Shown here in pieces: positions 7,564 through 16,060 of a stretch of DNA of 24,870 nucleotides. Made by a program: the position numbers and the translations under genes. This DNA is from a virus, in IMG/VR virus record IMGVR_UViG_3300047451_000072, positions 1 through 24,870 of that record; one strand, 5' to 3'. Every line of letters begins with the position of its first letter. Positions within the stretch are counted from its first letter, which is position 1. The notes beneath the pieces were generated by a model. That model searched no databases and was not told the DNA's origin. It worked only from the letters and a program-made list of their open reading frames with translations.

Positions 7564-8697
7564 ATGGCACAAGGCACACGCACATGGACTGAACTTATTG
7601 GATTGACCGCAGCACGCTGTGGTTGTGCTTTATCTGGTGATGACGCAACGCAGGTTGCATTCCTTCTTAACTCAGCGGCTCGGCAACTGTATCTTGAGAA
7701 TCCCTGGTGGGAACGGTTTCTAGTATTAGAGCCAAGGACAGTAGAGCGTGGTTATGTAAGCTATTCAGAAGACAGCTTTAATGTGTATGGTGCTGGAACA
7801 AATGAGGTTAATGGTCTCTATGTTCGCAACGGAGATGCGTATGAATCCAAGAATAATTACCAAATTGTAAAATTATTAGGCATTACCGTTTCTGGTGCGG
7901 GAAGCACAGCTGCTAATAGTGATCAATACGTTCAAGTGGGCACGACAAACGGAAAACCATACTACGGATGGGACGTTGGTGACGACGTGTATTACATACG
8001 GTGGATTAGCTCTGGCACTCCGCGATGGCAAATTACATCGGCCTCTCTTGGGGAATTGTATTACTCGACAGATGATGTTGCGACTCCCAACTTGGTTACT
8101 ACGTGGCTTCAATCTGCAGCAGGATGGGGAGATCTGCCTGTGCCATCTGTTTCTGTAAACAGTGAAGAGTGGAAAATAGTAGATCAAAACGATTCAGTCA
8201 TATATAATGTAGCAAGCACTTCAAGCACTCCGCCAGAAACTGGTTGGACTTCAGATAACGGCGAAGACCCAGCACCAAGAGTGCAAGCCCTATCAGAGAT
8301 AGGGGAATACATTGGACATTGGAATGGTAAAAAGTGGTCTGGCGCTAACCCAGCAATGGGAACGGCCTACCCCGATCAGAATGGCATACGTGTAACCGAC
8401 TCAAGTCAAGACATTGTGTATATGGCATTCAAGAAGTCTTTTAACACTATATACGGAGACGGCACAGGTGGCACAGCAGCAGATGTTCCTGCCGAGTGGT
8501 TTGAGTTTATGGCGTATAGCGCAGCACGTAGCTTCATTCAGTCCCAACGGCAGAGTGACAGTTACCAACCAATTGCCATTAGCGAGGTTGAGCGCGTAAG
8601 GGAGCAAGCGTTGCTCAAAATTAACAGACAGAGAATTTACGAGACGATAGCACAACGCTTTCGGACTTATTACAATCAAGACGTAAGCATACACTAA
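7564..8697 (+). CDS. head-tail connector or tail tubular-like protein with nested beta domains
   Basis: The outer parts (residues 1-65 and 280-377) look like a helical connector protein: an N-terminal TWTELIGLTAARCGCALSGD with QVAFLLNSAARQLYLENPWW, and a C-terminal Arg/Gln-rich helix with YNQDVSIH. Position after the capsid gene fits a gp4/tail-tubular-A type ring component. The middle is unusual. It seems to contain two copies of one beta-rich domain, with motifs GAGx, NGxY, WxI, LYY and PxP. Copy B (about 107-197: VSGAGSTAANSDQYVQV, PRWQIT, ELYYSTDD, LPVPSV) sits inside copy A, whose halves are about 74-106 (YGAGTNEVNGLYVRNG, NNYQI) and 203-240 (EWKIVDQND, VIYNV, GEDPAPRV). Such inserted domains could face outward and bind a surface. 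The connector role is inferred from context. Confidence 0.7.
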   Translation: MAQGTRTWTELIGLTAARCGCALSGDDATQVAFLLNSAARQLYLENPWWERFLVLEPRTVERGYVSYSEDSFNVYGAGTNEVNGLYVRNGDAYESKNNYQIVKLLGITVSGAGSTAANSDQYVQVGTTNGKPYYGWDVGDDVYYIRWISSGTPRWQITSASLGELYYSTDDVATPNLVTTWLQSAAGWGDLPVPSVSVNSEEWKIVDQNDSVIYNVASTSSTPPETGWTSDNGEDPAPRVQALSEIGEYIGHWNGKKWSGANPAMGTAYPDQNGIRVTDSSQDIVYMAFKKSFNTIYGDGTGGTAADVPAEWFEFMAYSAARSFIQSQRQSDSYQPIAISEVERVREQALLKINRQRIYETIAQRFRTYYNQDVSIH

Positions 8698-8698
8698 G

Positions 8699-9514
8699 AT
8701 GGGTTTTGGACGATTACGATTCCGCAGAAGTTTTGGACAGGTTAAATCACAGTTTCGTGGTGCGCGTCCTAAGTTCTATCCATTGTTCACCGGCTTACTT
8801 GATACCTATACTGGTGCCGCCGCTGCTTACAGCCTGCGCCGACTGTCGAAGAGTGTTTCTTCTGTTGTTCGTGTAAGACGATCAAGCGACAATGCGGAGA
8901 GGGATTTTACCGAGGATGGGGTTTCTGATGGGACTCTAGTTGCTTGGGTAGGTGCTGGTAACGACGGCTTCGTGCCCACTTGGTATAACCAGTCAGGAAA
9001 CGGCAGTGATGCTGTTCAGCAGGTGTCTGGAAGTCAGCCTAAGATTGTTGATGCTGGTGTGCTTGTTAGTGGTGGGTTGGACTTTGATGGGGTTGATGAC
9101 TTTCTCGAAAAAACTATCACATTAACGCATCCAACAACTATGTTCTCCGCATATAAAGCTTTATCCAACTCTAGCTTTGTAACTGGTAGTGCTTCGTCCT
9201 CCCTTAATTTTGGTCAAAGGTTTAATGGCCAATACGCTATGTTTGCTGGCACTTCGATGGGAGCTGGCACGCATCCTTCGACCGAAGTTTTAGCTTCTTG
9301 TTTATTTAACACCACTTCATCAACAGGACACTGGAATGGTGTAGAGGTTTTAAGTGGTGATGTGGGAACTAGAACTGACTTTGATTATATTGGTAAAAAT
9401 TTAAGTAATTATTTCGACGGACCCATCCAAGAACTAATTATCTACCCCTCTGACCAGTCAGCCAACCGTGTTGCCATCGAAACCAACATTAACAATCAAT
9501 ACGACATCTACTAA
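8699..9514 (+). CDS. LamG/concanavalin-like appendage protein
   Basis: This 271-residue protein has a short, very basic N-terminus (MGFGRLRFRRSFGQVKSQFR) that may dock it to the virion, then a beta-sandwich lectin-like domain. Telling segments are AAYSLRRLS with VVRVRRSSDNAERDF, FVPTWYNQSGNGSDAVQ, a LDFDGVDDFLEK strand, and a C-terminal GPIQELIIYPSDQS. This set is typical of LamG/arabinofuranosidase-B-like folds used by phages and marine bacteria to bind sugars. No glycosidase active site can be claimed. It starts one base after the connector stop and its end overlaps the next gene (TAATG). It is likely a receptor-binding or capsid decoration protein. The fold is fairly sure, the role less so. 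Confidence 0.75.
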   Translation: MGFGRLRFRRSFGQVKSQFRGARPKFYPLFTGLLDTYTGAAAAYSLRRLSKSVSSVVRVRRSSDNAERDFTEDGVSDGTLVAWVGAGNDGFVPTWYNQSGNGSDAVQQVSGSQPKIVDAGVLVSGGLDFDGVDDFLEKTITLTHPTTMFSAYKALSNSSFVTGSASSSLNFGQRFNGQYAMFAGTSMGAGTHPSTEVLASCLFNTTSSTGHWNGVEVLSGDVGTRTDFDYIGKNLSNYFDGPIQELIIYPSDQSANRVAIETNINNQYDIY

Positions 9515-9750
9515 TGCCCTATCTAATCTACCCAAATGAACAAGACGCTATCGACCGTGCAGACGAAGAGGGCAGAGACATTGGCTTTGCTTACTGGACT
9601 GAAGGCAAAGGCACACGCTGGTTGACTAAGCCAGTTCCTACTGCTGACGGCGGTTGGGCATTGGATGTTTCGGAGTATGACCTAGACGAGATAGAAGAAG
9701 CTAGCGTAGTGGACACGTATTTACCCGTCGAACAATCAGAGGAAATCTAG
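9514..9750 (+). CDS. 78-residue acidic hypothetical protein
   Basis: Start and stop overlap the LamG-like gene (TAATG), so the two are coupled. It is acidic, with Trp and Tyr in a beta-like pattern (DIGFAYWTEGKGTRWLTKPV, then GGWALDVSEYDLDEIEE). No membrane segment or signal. The shape suggests a small structural or chaperone partner of the upstream appendage protein, analogous to fibre-assembly factors, but this is inference. Family not recognised. Confidence 0.7.
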   Translation: MPYLIYPNEQDAIDRADEEGRDIGFAYWTEGKGTRWLTKPVPTADGGWALDVSEYDLDEIEEASVVDTYLPVEQSEEI

Positions 9751-9763
9751 ACCCAAAGTAATT

Positions 9764-9844
9764 ATGTATAGCAAAAACAAAAGAAAGTGCCTTAAGGGTA
9801 AGTCTAAAGGTAAGCGACCAATCAAGAGCAAAAGCAAATACTAA
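9764..9844 (+). CDS. 26-residue lysine-rich peptide
   Basis: ATG 9764 opens a 26-residue frame ending TAA 9842-9844, eight bases before the next gene. The peptide begins MYSKNKRKCLKGKSKGKRP and is about half Lys/Arg, with one cysteine. The start context AGTAATTATG resembles those of nearby genes (AAAATTATG, AAATTATG). It fills the otherwise empty 100 bases and shares its basic nature with the next gene, which supports it, but the small size keeps confidence moderate. It may be a DNA- or RNA-binding peptide. Confidence 0.4.
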   Translation: MYSKNKRKCLKGKSKGKRPIKSKSKY

Positions 9845-9852
9845 TCAAAATT

Positions 9853-10062
9853 ATGCCAGCTAAAAAGAAGACAGCACAACAAAAGTATGGAGATGGAACA
9901 ACTTACCGTAGTAAGGGTAAGACCATCAAACGTATTAGTAGCCCCGGCACAAAGCGTGGTAATGCTTATTGCGCGAGAACCGTAAGTCAAAAGCGCACAC
10001 CCAAGGTAAAGGTTCGCCGCAAGGCTTGGGGTTGCAGTGGTCAACGATCAATTAAGAAGTAA
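9853..10062 (+). CDS. small highly basic protein with SPGTKRGNAYCAR motif
   Basis: The 69 residues are very rich in Lys and Arg (MPAKKKTAQQKYGDG to GQRSIKK) with a central SSPGTKRGNAYCAR and a C-terminal WGCSG. A similar small basic protein with this Gly-Asn-Ala-Tyr-Cys-Ala-Arg segment is, to my recollection, frequent beside structural genes of marine phages, of unknown function. Charge suggests binding of packaged DNA, but it is also close to the membrane proteins of a possible lysis set. The ATG context is AAAATTATG with no Shine-Dalgarno. Confidence 0.75.
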   Translation: MPAKKKTAQQKYGDGTTYRSKGKTIKRISSPGTKRGNAYCARTVSQKRTPKVKVRRKAWGCSGQRSIKK

Positions 10063-10066
10063 AGGC

Positions 10067-10231
10067 ATGGAAGACATCATCTACAAATCAACAATAGGAA
10101 CGGGAGGATTTATTGCCACCATTGAACTAGCACCAGTAAATGAAGTATTAGGATTTGTAGTAGGTCTTGCTACTTTTGCTTATATGACGGCATCCGCCAT
10201 TAAAGTAATCAAAGAACTAAAGGACAAATAA
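10067..10231 (+). CDS. 54-residue membrane protein (holin candidate)
   Basis: ATG 10067 is preferred: it follows the preceding stop by four bases. The in-frame GTG at 10037 would overlap that gene by 26 bases. An AAAGG ends one base before the ATG, and an A/G-rich AAGAAG lies further back. The product has one clear membrane segment (about 27-46: EVLGFVVGLATFAYMTASAI) and a charged tail KVIKELKDK, a shape seen in small holins or spanin-like and ejection accessory proteins. The next gene, also a membrane protein, starts one base after its stop. A holin role is inferred from size and neighbours. Confidence 0.65.
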   Translation: MEDIIYKSTIGTGGFIATIELAPVNEVLGFVVGLATFAYMTASAIKVIKELKDK

Positions 10232-10232
10232 T

Positions 10233-10631
10233 ATGACACCAGAACTAATAGCAATGCTTGGAGGAAGCGTAAGTGGTTTCGTAATGAAACTGGTTGGCGC
10301 ACAGATGGAACATCAGGCTCGACAATTTGAACGTATGATTAGTAATCAACAGGGGGCAGATGCGTCGGCTGATGCAGCATCTAAACGTGCGGGTGGTGTA
10401 TTAGTTCGTAGGTTCTTAGTAGCATCCACCGTCTTTGCCATTATAATAGCCCCATTTGTCTTTGCATGGACGGACATAGGGGTAAGTGTAGCCAGAGAAA
10501 CAGCGGGCTTTCTAGGGCTATTCAAGAGCGTTAAATGGGACACTATTGAAGGCTTCGTAATCTTACCAGAAATTAGGCAAACTGCTTTAGCTATCGTAGG
10601 CTTTTACTTTGGTTCTTCTCAGATCAAATAA
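10233..10631 (+). CDS. 132-residue two-segment membrane protein (holin or ejection candidate)
   Basis: The N-terminal region (1-58) is soluble, with a helix QMEHQARQFERMISNQQG. Hydrophobic segments are at about 61-79 (FLVASTVFAIIIAPFVFAW) and about 113-128 (TALAIVGFYFGSSQ), before a short C-tail. AAAGGA eight bases upstream is a good ribosome-binding site. It is transcribed with the 54-residue membrane protein. Two adjacent small membrane proteins suggest a holin pair, though no endolysin is visible in the window. An inner-membrane channel for DNA ejection is another option. Confidence 0.7.
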   Translation: MTPELIAMLGGSVSGFVMKLVGAQMEHQARQFERMISNQQGADASADAASKRAGGVLVRRFLVASTVFAIIIAPFVFAWTDIGVSVARETAGFLGLFKSVKWDTIEGFVILPEIRQTALAIVGFYFGSSQIK

Positions 10632-10635
10632 CACT

Positions 10636-10797
10636 ATGTCAAAATGTCCGTTCGGAGAAGCTTTACAAAAAACGAAAGGGACAAGGGCAAGGAATACAAT
10701 ACTGTCGGCCATCAAAGCATGTGAGCAAAAAGACACCTGCCACTGCAAGCGAAATTTTATCCAATCAAAAAAAATCACGAAGAGTAAAAGCCATTAA
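10636..10797 (+). CDS. 53-residue Cys-rich basic protein
   Basis: ATG 10636 is chosen as it falls four bases after the upstream stop; an earlier in-frame TTG at 10609 would overlap that gene. The protein has four cysteines, KCPF, KAC and DTCHC, plus one His, and a basic Lys/Ser-rich tail (KKITKSKSH). The Cys/His spacing could bind a metal, but no known zinc finger type fits. No Shine-Dalgarno. A small nucleic-acid-binding role is possible. No family recognised. Confidence 0.6.
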   Translation: MSKCPFGEALQKTKGTRARNTILSAIKACEQKDTCHCKRNFIQSKKITKSKSH

Positions 10798-10824
10798 GCG
10801 CAAGCGATAACATAGGCATTACAT

Positions 10825-13182
10825 ATGGCAACCATTACCAGCACATCGACACGAATTACCGTAAGCGGAACCTATAAGGCGTTTACGGGTGCGTCTGGCA
10901 ATACGTCAACTGTCATTCAATTTTCGTCTGGGAATGCTCCTGCGACTGGCGATGCGGGTCGTTTTTTGCTTTGGCAAAACGGAGCAAACACAGGAGACTG
11001 GGAAATAAGATACATTGAGAGTGCTACGGCGTCAACTGTAACGGTTGCGGATGGCGGTTTTAGTTCTGCTCCGAGTGCGGGCGAAGACTTTGTAATCTCT
11101 ACCAATCTCGATGACATTGACGGAGCAACTGCCGACAGTGTTATGAGGTCGCAGGGCGATTCGTATCAGATAATTGACCGAGACTTTGAGCTGACTTCTG
11201 GAGCATTTCTGGCAGACACAAACAAGTCTCTAGTTACTAAGGCAACAAGCGGCGGTAACTTTGCAGGCACTTACCCTTTGGCCGATAATTGTGCGTTGCA
11301 GTTTGGGCGATTGATTGGCGGCGAGGCTAACGACAGCACCGAGACAATTGGCGGGTGTCAAATCGGCTTTGAGGTGATAAGCAATAACTCGTTGCTATTT
11401 ACCACGTCGAACGCTTACAGCTCGACAGGGCCAGTCATAAATTTTTATGGGTGCCTGCTAGAATCAAAGGCAACAGGCGGAGCGTTATTTATCCGAGCGC
11501 CTGGACCGATGCGAATAATCGGCTGCGTAGCTGATGGGCCTATGGGTGGCAGGCTTTACTCTAGCGCATCAGAGCTTGTTGACACGCGGTTTAGCGGCAA
11601 TGAGTCAGGCGGTATTGCTTGGTCGCTTGGTAGTTCTTTTACCCGACCAATTTCCAATGCTTTTTTCTTTCAAGGAAACACTGCGATTAAATCCTTTGGA
11701 GACTTTTCGGGCACATTTAACAATACGACATTTGCAGACTCGATTACAAATATCATCAATTCTGACAACGCTTCGTCTAACTTACTATTCTCGTTCATTG
11801 ACTGCACGACGTTTGAAGATAGCGACATAACGGCAGACAATGGACAATATGAACAGCTAAAGTCAATCAACTACACGATTGCGGACAGTAGCGGCACAGG
11901 CATTACTGGCGCAAAGGTTGCGGTGTTTGACAACGTGGGAGACGAGCAAGGGGGCGGCGTCCAAACAAGTTCGAGCGGTGCTGTGCCACAGATTAACGCT
12001 CGGTTTTTCCGTAAAGACCATGGTGCAGCAGCCGTCAACAAAGCGCCTTTTGATATTCGTATTCGCAAATATGGATATGTCTATTTGGGATTTCAAAGCG
12101 CTGTTTCAGAGCCAATCAAACAAGAGGTGCGCCTCACGGACAACACCCGTATTGTGTTGAGTAAGGCTGATGCGGCTGCATTGACGGGGATTGACATTAA
12201 TTTTAGCACAACAACTTTAACCGTTACTTCCAATCATGGGTTCCAAAACCTTTATGATTACTACCAGCGGCAACTTGAATATAACGCAAAACTAGAGTTT
12301 GTCGAAGAATGGGTGCGCGCTGGCGATGCGTTTAATTTAGCAGCATGGGACGTTGTCATCGACGGATGCACATACACGGGCGACATGACAACAACGGGCA
12401 CTATTACGCTATCAAATGGGGCGATATTTTTAGGCGACCGAACAGATAGCAATGGCACAGTTCTTGCTCCTAGGAATGTATCAATAACCAGCTTGGTTGC
12501 TGGCTCTAGAGTTCGTATTTACAACAGCACCACTGCGACGGAAGTTTACAACGATACAGTAGCGGGGACGAGTTACGCGGCATCTTATACAGAGGGGGTG
12601 GGCTACTCAGCAGGCGACACGCTAGAGGTTAGAGTGTCAGAGATTACGCAACTGGAATTTACGGCGCAAGTATCAGTTACATCATCTGGCTGGTCTTTGC
12701 TTGCCGGACAAGAGACCAATGCGACATACGCATCGCACGGAGTTGACGGCTCGACGGTAACTGGCATTTCATGGGATAATGGAAACATGGAGTTTGATTT
12801 CAACGATTCGGACAATCAGGTGGTTGGCGGAAACATCGCGGCGTGGTATTTTTACTTTATCACGACATCGACAGGCATATCTGAAGCATTTGGCGCGTTG
12901 TCTTGGCCGCAGGTAAATCGGGTTAGCAATCGAGCGTCGGTAAGGGCAATTACGTTTGACAACACCAAGTCGGATCCTTTAATCATTAAGGATTGCTGGA
13001 TTGACCGCGACGACGGCACATCAATTATTTCTGCAACATCTAATTCTATCCAGATTGATCCACCAGCTGTATTCGTGGCGGAGACAGGCACTAGCGGACT
13101 GACATCCTCTGAGAGTGCTAAGTTATTCGGGCTACCCGACGAGGATACAATCATACAAGCGCAAAAGGACGCAATTTACTAA
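10825..13182 (+). CDS. large tail fibre/beta-helix-type structural protein
   Basis: The 785 residues are Ser/Thr/Gly/Asn-rich with few charges, as in tail fibres or spikes. The N-terminal ~120 residues start ATITSTSTRITVSGTYKAF. The next ~220 residues have short repeating beta strands with Cys/Gly turns (FYGCLLESKATGGALFIRA, RIIGCVADG), like a right-handed beta-helix. Around 347-420 a carboxypeptidase-regulatory-like Ig domain is suggested by IADSSGTGITGAKVAVFD and IRIRKYGYVYLGF. Around 550-610 lies another sandwich (SLVAGSRVRIYNSTTATEVY). The C-terminus, SAKLFGLPDEDTIIQAQK, may form an assembly tip. It overlaps the next gene (TAATG). Receptor contact or virion surface display is likely, and no enzymatic residues are recognised. 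Confidence 0.75.
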   Translation: MATITSTSTRITVSGTYKAFTGASGNTSTVIQFSSGNAPATGDAGRFLLWQNGANTGDWEIRYIESATASTVTVADGGFSSAPSAGEDFVISTNLDDIDGATADSVMRSQGDSYQIIDRDFELTSGAFLADTNKSLVTKATSGGNFAGTYPLADNCALQFGRLIGGEANDSTETIGGCQIGFEVISNNSLLFTTSNAYSSTGPVINFYGCLLESKATGGALFIRAPGPMRIIGCVADGPMGGRLYSSASELVDTRFSGNESGGIAWSLGSSFTRPISNAFFFQGNTAIKSFGDFSGTFNNTTFADSITNIINSDNASSNLLFSFIDCTTFEDSDITADNGQYEQLKSINYTIADSSGTGITGAKVAVFDNVGDEQGGGVQTSSSGAVPQINARFFRKDHGAAAVNKAPFDIRIRKYGYVYLGFQSAVSEPIKQEVRLTDNTRIVLSKADAAALTGIDINFSTTTLTVTSNHGFQNLYDYYQRQLEYNAKLEFVEEWVRAGDAFNLAAWDVVIDGCTYTGDMTTTGTITLSNGAIFLGDRTDSNGTVLAPRNVSITSLVAGSRVRIYNSTTATEVYNDTVAGTSYAASYTEGVGYSAGDTLEVRVSEITQLEFTAQVSVTSSGWSLLAGQETNATYASHGVDGSTVTGISWDNGNMEFDFNDSDNQVVGGNIAAWYFYFITTSTGISEAFGALSWPQVNRVSNRASVRAITFDNTKSDPLIIKDCWIDRDDGTSIISATSNSIQIDPPAVFVAETGTSGLTSSESAKLFGLPDEDTIIQAQKDAIY

Positions 13183-13424
13183 TGAAGTTTCAAGAGCTAA
13201 TACTGTCTTTGTCTAAGTTTCCTACTGGTCGCAGTTTCCAAGACCACATGAACAGTATTACAACTGGGTGTGACGGATCAACTACTTATTTATCAATGGA
13301 TTCAAGTGAATTATTAAGCGCGTCCATTGATTCCCCTACGAGCCTTGATATGAACATTTCTTTAGATGCCGATGTAGAGAATGATTTGCAATCAAGGAAC
13401 AACACTAACTTATCATTACAATGA
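13182..13424 (+). CDS. 80-residue Ser/Asp-rich small protein
   Basis: It starts in a TAATG overlap with the fibre gene, and its last four bases (ATGA) overlap the next gene's start, so three genes are translated in series. The product is rich in Ser, Asp, Asn and Leu (MSITTGCDG-like core, SLDMNISLDADVENDLQS) with no membrane segment. No family recognised. Tight coupling suggests it works with the neighbouring tail proteins, perhaps as an adaptor or assembly factor. Confidence 0.65.
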   Translation: MKFQELILSLSKFPTGRSFQDHMNSITTGCDGSTTYLSMDSSELLSASIDSPTSLDMNISLDADVENDLQSRNNTNLSLQ

Positions 13425-13762
13425 GCAAGCCTAACAAATACACTGGAGACGACTGGGATTTCTCGGTTACACTAAAGCAAAATGGAGCCGCATTAGACGT
13501 ATCGGGAGCCACTAGCATCAAGGTGCAAGTTGTGTCCAGCAACTCATACACGCCCGTAATTCTAATTTCAGCCATTGACGCAAGCTCCGGTAATAGTGGA
13601 GCTGACTGGGCCAATGGCATTGTTACTTTTTCTTTTGATGCCAGTGATACCGGTTCTATCTCATCCTCTTCTGGATGGCTTGAAATTCAAAAAGAAGAGG
13701 GAGGTCGTAAGACTACTTGGCCTCGTTCTGCATTTAATATATTGAAAGGAACCATTGAATAA
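13421..13762 (+). CDS. 113-residue Ig-like tail/baseplate protein
   Basis: The sequence GDDWDFSVTLKQNGAALDVS followed by ATSIKVQVVSSN has the strand pattern of the N-terminal beta-sandwich found in baseplate upper proteins and phage Ig-like modules, and ends with a strand pair WLEIQKEEGGRKTTWPRSAF. Such small domains link fibres to the virion. The gene is joined to its neighbour by an ATGA overlap. Fold is inferred from alternation of hydrophobic and polar residues; no catalytic residues. Confidence 0.7.
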   Translation: MSKPNKYTGDDWDFSVTLKQNGAALDVSGATSIKVQVVSSNSYTPVILISAIDASSGNSGADWANGIVTFSFDASDTGSISSSSGWLEIQKEEGGRKTTWPRSAFNILKGTIE

Positions 13763-13763
13763 G

Positions 13764-13793
13764 TTGACTGTTTGCTAAAAACACTTCTATCTT
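13764..13793 (+). promoter_or_regulatory. possible sigma70-like promoter
   Basis: TTGACT (13764-13769), 18 bases, then TATCTT (13788-13793), in the 43-base gap before the gene at 13806. The -35 differs from the consensus at one base and the -10 matches 4 of 6. A start near 13800 would leave almost no leader before ATG 13806, so the mRNA might be near-leaderless. Confidence 0.35.
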
Positions 13794-13805
13794 AATATAT
13801 AAATA

Positions 13806-15521
13806 ATGTCATACAAACCTACACACGCTAACGGAACCTTTACTAAATTTGGTGCTCCCGAAATTGAGAAGCTATACAATGACAGGTATAGAATTGTTGT
13901 GCGTTGCAACGTAAAGGGTGTAGACAGTAAATGGCACTACTCGAACGTAGATAACTTTTGGAAAGACTTTGGCTCTTTATATGAATCCCCACTGCATGCT
14001 GATGGTTTAGCTGTAGGTTGGGAGCCAGCAGCGGGTGAGACGTATCCTAATATGCGTTTGGTTAAAGTTTCACAGAACTACCCAAGGACGCCAAATGATG
14101 GTGCGCCAGTTTTAGAGTTTATCTACGAGACTTTGACGGGTTCGTATGTGCAGGATGCTGACGATAAAGTAGACCACGAACTTAATGGTTTACGCCGTGT
14201 CACACGCACCGTCATAGCCACAGAGGACTCAAGCTACGCTAAGTTGGTAGGAACGGCCACAATTAATCATACAGGGCGTGGCTATGGTTATGAGACCCTA
14301 ACCCTAGCTAGTGAAGAAGAAGTGCCTAAGAGGCAGAATGAGGGTGGATTTACGCGCATACAAGAAACTTGGGTGGCAAGCGGAATACTCAACTTGTCCA
14401 CCCCATTGGTTGGAGGGCAGCAGCGTGTAGAAGTTTCGGCCATTAACCTTACAAGTGCAGAGGTTGGCACCTTGCTGTTTGAGGTAACTGCTAACCACGA
14501 GTTAATTAACGAATCTGTATCTGACTACGAAGGCATTAAGACATCTCAATACACCTTTGAGGTTGATGACTTTGAGATTAGAAGCCAAACTGAAAATGGG
14601 TTAAAAACTCTCGAACGCACACAGCTAGGCGCAGGTGCATTTTCCGATGGAGCTATAGGCACAGATACCTATAGCGACCTTACACTTACTCGTGAGCAGA
14701 TCGACAATAGCAATACCATCAAGAAGCGCGTAAGCCGTTACTCCGATGTGGGCGTTCTAGCTGTTCAACCCGTAGAAGATGGAGCGTTCTCCCTGGCACC
14801 CTCCTATATTTATACTACAGTTGGATTGCCCGCTAGCTTAATAAACTCTTCTGAGATATTTCGCCCTGATGGTGTAACTGAGCTTGGCAGTGACGTTACA
14901 TGGTTTGAGCCTACTGTCCAGAACGTCGAGGGGTTTCCTACTTACACACAGTATGCAATTTGCATTGACCTCGATGGGGAAGACGAAATTAAAGTCCACT
15001 CCCAGTATCAAAAAGTGCAGATTACTGAACCAGGCGTAATGAGTTGCAACTATTTTTACGAGAACGACTCCAACACGGGAGCGGCAGGTGTTTACCCTCA
15101 AGCCACGCAAATGCCACGCACTTACAGAAAGAACGCGCTAGTAGAAGTCTTTCTCACTACAGACAACACTTTATCTAGTCCTGCCGATGATGAGGTTGCC
15201 TACACGGAAGAGGGAGTAGATTGGTGCAACATTAGCTTTAGAGATTACTACTATAGCAATGAAGCAAAGTCTTCTTCAAGTAGCGCAAGTTGGAGATCTT
15301 TCCCAAACTACCTCAATAGTGCTGGGACTACGGCAAATGCCGGAGCGGAGGTTGTAGGTAAATACGCTGCTATTGCTAACAGCTATGGCGATGGAGACAC
15401 TACCTATGTAACAACTGGAATTCATAAAGTAAAACTTGAAGAATATCTCAAAGCTCCAAAAAACACGACTCCCTTTTACACTCAGTATTACCTAAAAACA
15501 ATTGTTTCCTTTCCCGCATAA
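13806..15521 (+). CDS. 571-residue virion structural protein
   Basis: A long, acidic, beta-rich protein with many Thr/Tyr/Ser and few hydrophobic runs, as for phage tail or capsid-surface proteins. It begins MSYKPTHANGTFTKFGAPEI and has an even spread of short strands (VRCNVKGVDSKWHYSNVD, RVTRTVIATEDSSYAKL) with no low-complexity parts. It starts in an AT-rich context (TATATAAATAATG) without Shine-Dalgarno, and overlaps the next gene by one base (TAATG). It is the largest of the block 13182-16773. The exact role (tail fibre, baseplate hub or spike) cannot be set from sequence alone. Confidence 0.65.
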   Translation: MSYKPTHANGTFTKFGAPEIEKLYNDRYRIVVRCNVKGVDSKWHYSNVDNFWKDFGSLYESPLHADGLAVGWEPAAGETYPNMRLVKVSQNYPRTPNDGAPVLEFIYETLTGSYVQDADDKVDHELNGLRRVTRTVIATEDSSYAKLVGTATINHTGRGYGYETLTLASEEEVPKRQNEGGFTRIQETWVASGILNLSTPLVGGQQRVEVSAINLTSAEVGTLLFEVTANHELINESVSDYEGIKTSQYTFEVDDFEIRSQTENGLKTLERTQLGAGAFSDGAIGTDTYSDLTLTREQIDNSNTIKKRVSRYSDVGVLAVQPVEDGAFSLAPSYIYTTVGLPASLINSSEIFRPDGVTELGSDVTWFEPTVQNVEGFPTYTQYAICIDLDGEDEIKVHSQYQKVQITEPGVMSCNYFYENDSNTGAAGVYPQATQMPRTYRKNALVEVFLTTDNTLSSPADDEVAYTEEGVDWCNISFRDYYYSNEAKSSSSSASWRSFPNYLNSAGTTANAGAEVVGKYAAIANSYGDGDTTYVTTGIHKVKLEEYLKAPKNTTPFYTQYYLKTIVSFPA

Positions 15522-16060
15522 TGAACAAAATTCAGACAGGCAAAATCATCACGGGCAAGCCTTCAACCATGTCTGCGAGAGAAGCCGCCGGCGGACTTAA
15601 TCTTGCTGGCAACAATACTATTGCGGGTCGCAACAAAGCTGCGCTAGAAATTCCCCCTCCAGTGCGTGGTCAAGAGCCAATTGAGTTGGTCTCTACACGG
15701 AACAACGCGAGTGGGGCGGCAGGCGACAGTCTCAGTGGAATTGAAATCATCTGGGCTGACCAAGAGGAAACATTTATTTCCGCCAGTGATATATTAGAAA
15801 ACTATGATTCAGACAATGACGACTACTGGTCTGTCGTTTTTGCAGTGTCAAACAATGCGTTTACCCAGGCAACTCCGACTTACGACTCGACGCAAGACTT
15901 GTGGGACGACACGGGAACCGATCAGACGGTCTATCGCTTGCGCGTAAAAACACTAGATGGAGATAACGATCCTACGTCTATTTCAATGTATGGTCAGTAT
16001 CGTGAATCAATCCTATGCGTAAATGGAGATCCAGTGACGGTTCTGGTTAAAATAAGCTAA
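15521..16060 (+). CDS. 179-residue structural protein, tail region
   Basis: It starts and ends in TAATG overlaps with its neighbours, so it belongs to a translationally coupled set of three. The N-terminal 40 residues are polar and basic (MNKIQTGKIITGKPSTMSAR), perhaps a linker. The remaining part alternates beta strands (GIEIIWADQEETFISASDIL, TVYRLRVKTLDGD). No known family. Gene position suggests a tail-tip or fibre-adaptor function. Confidence 0.65.
   Translation: MNKIQTGKIITGKPSTMSAREAAGGLNLAGNNTIAGRNKAALEIPPPVRGQEPIELVSTRNNASGAAGDSLSGIEIIWADQEETFISASDILENYDSDNDDYWSVVFAVSNNAFTQATPTYDSTQDLWDDTGTDQTVYRLRVKTLDGDNDPTSISMYGQYRESILCVNGDPVTVLVKIS

Noticed and set aside
10037-10066. Extended start (GTG 10037) for the 54-residue membrane protein
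   Set aside because: It would overlap the preceding gene by 26 bases and add a non-hydrophobic tail, while ATG 10067 follows the stop by four bases.
10790-10820. AAGCGCAAGCGATAACAT as a third copy of the promoter-like element
   Set aside because: Only AGCGCAAG matches. The TG and the -10 are not at the right distance.
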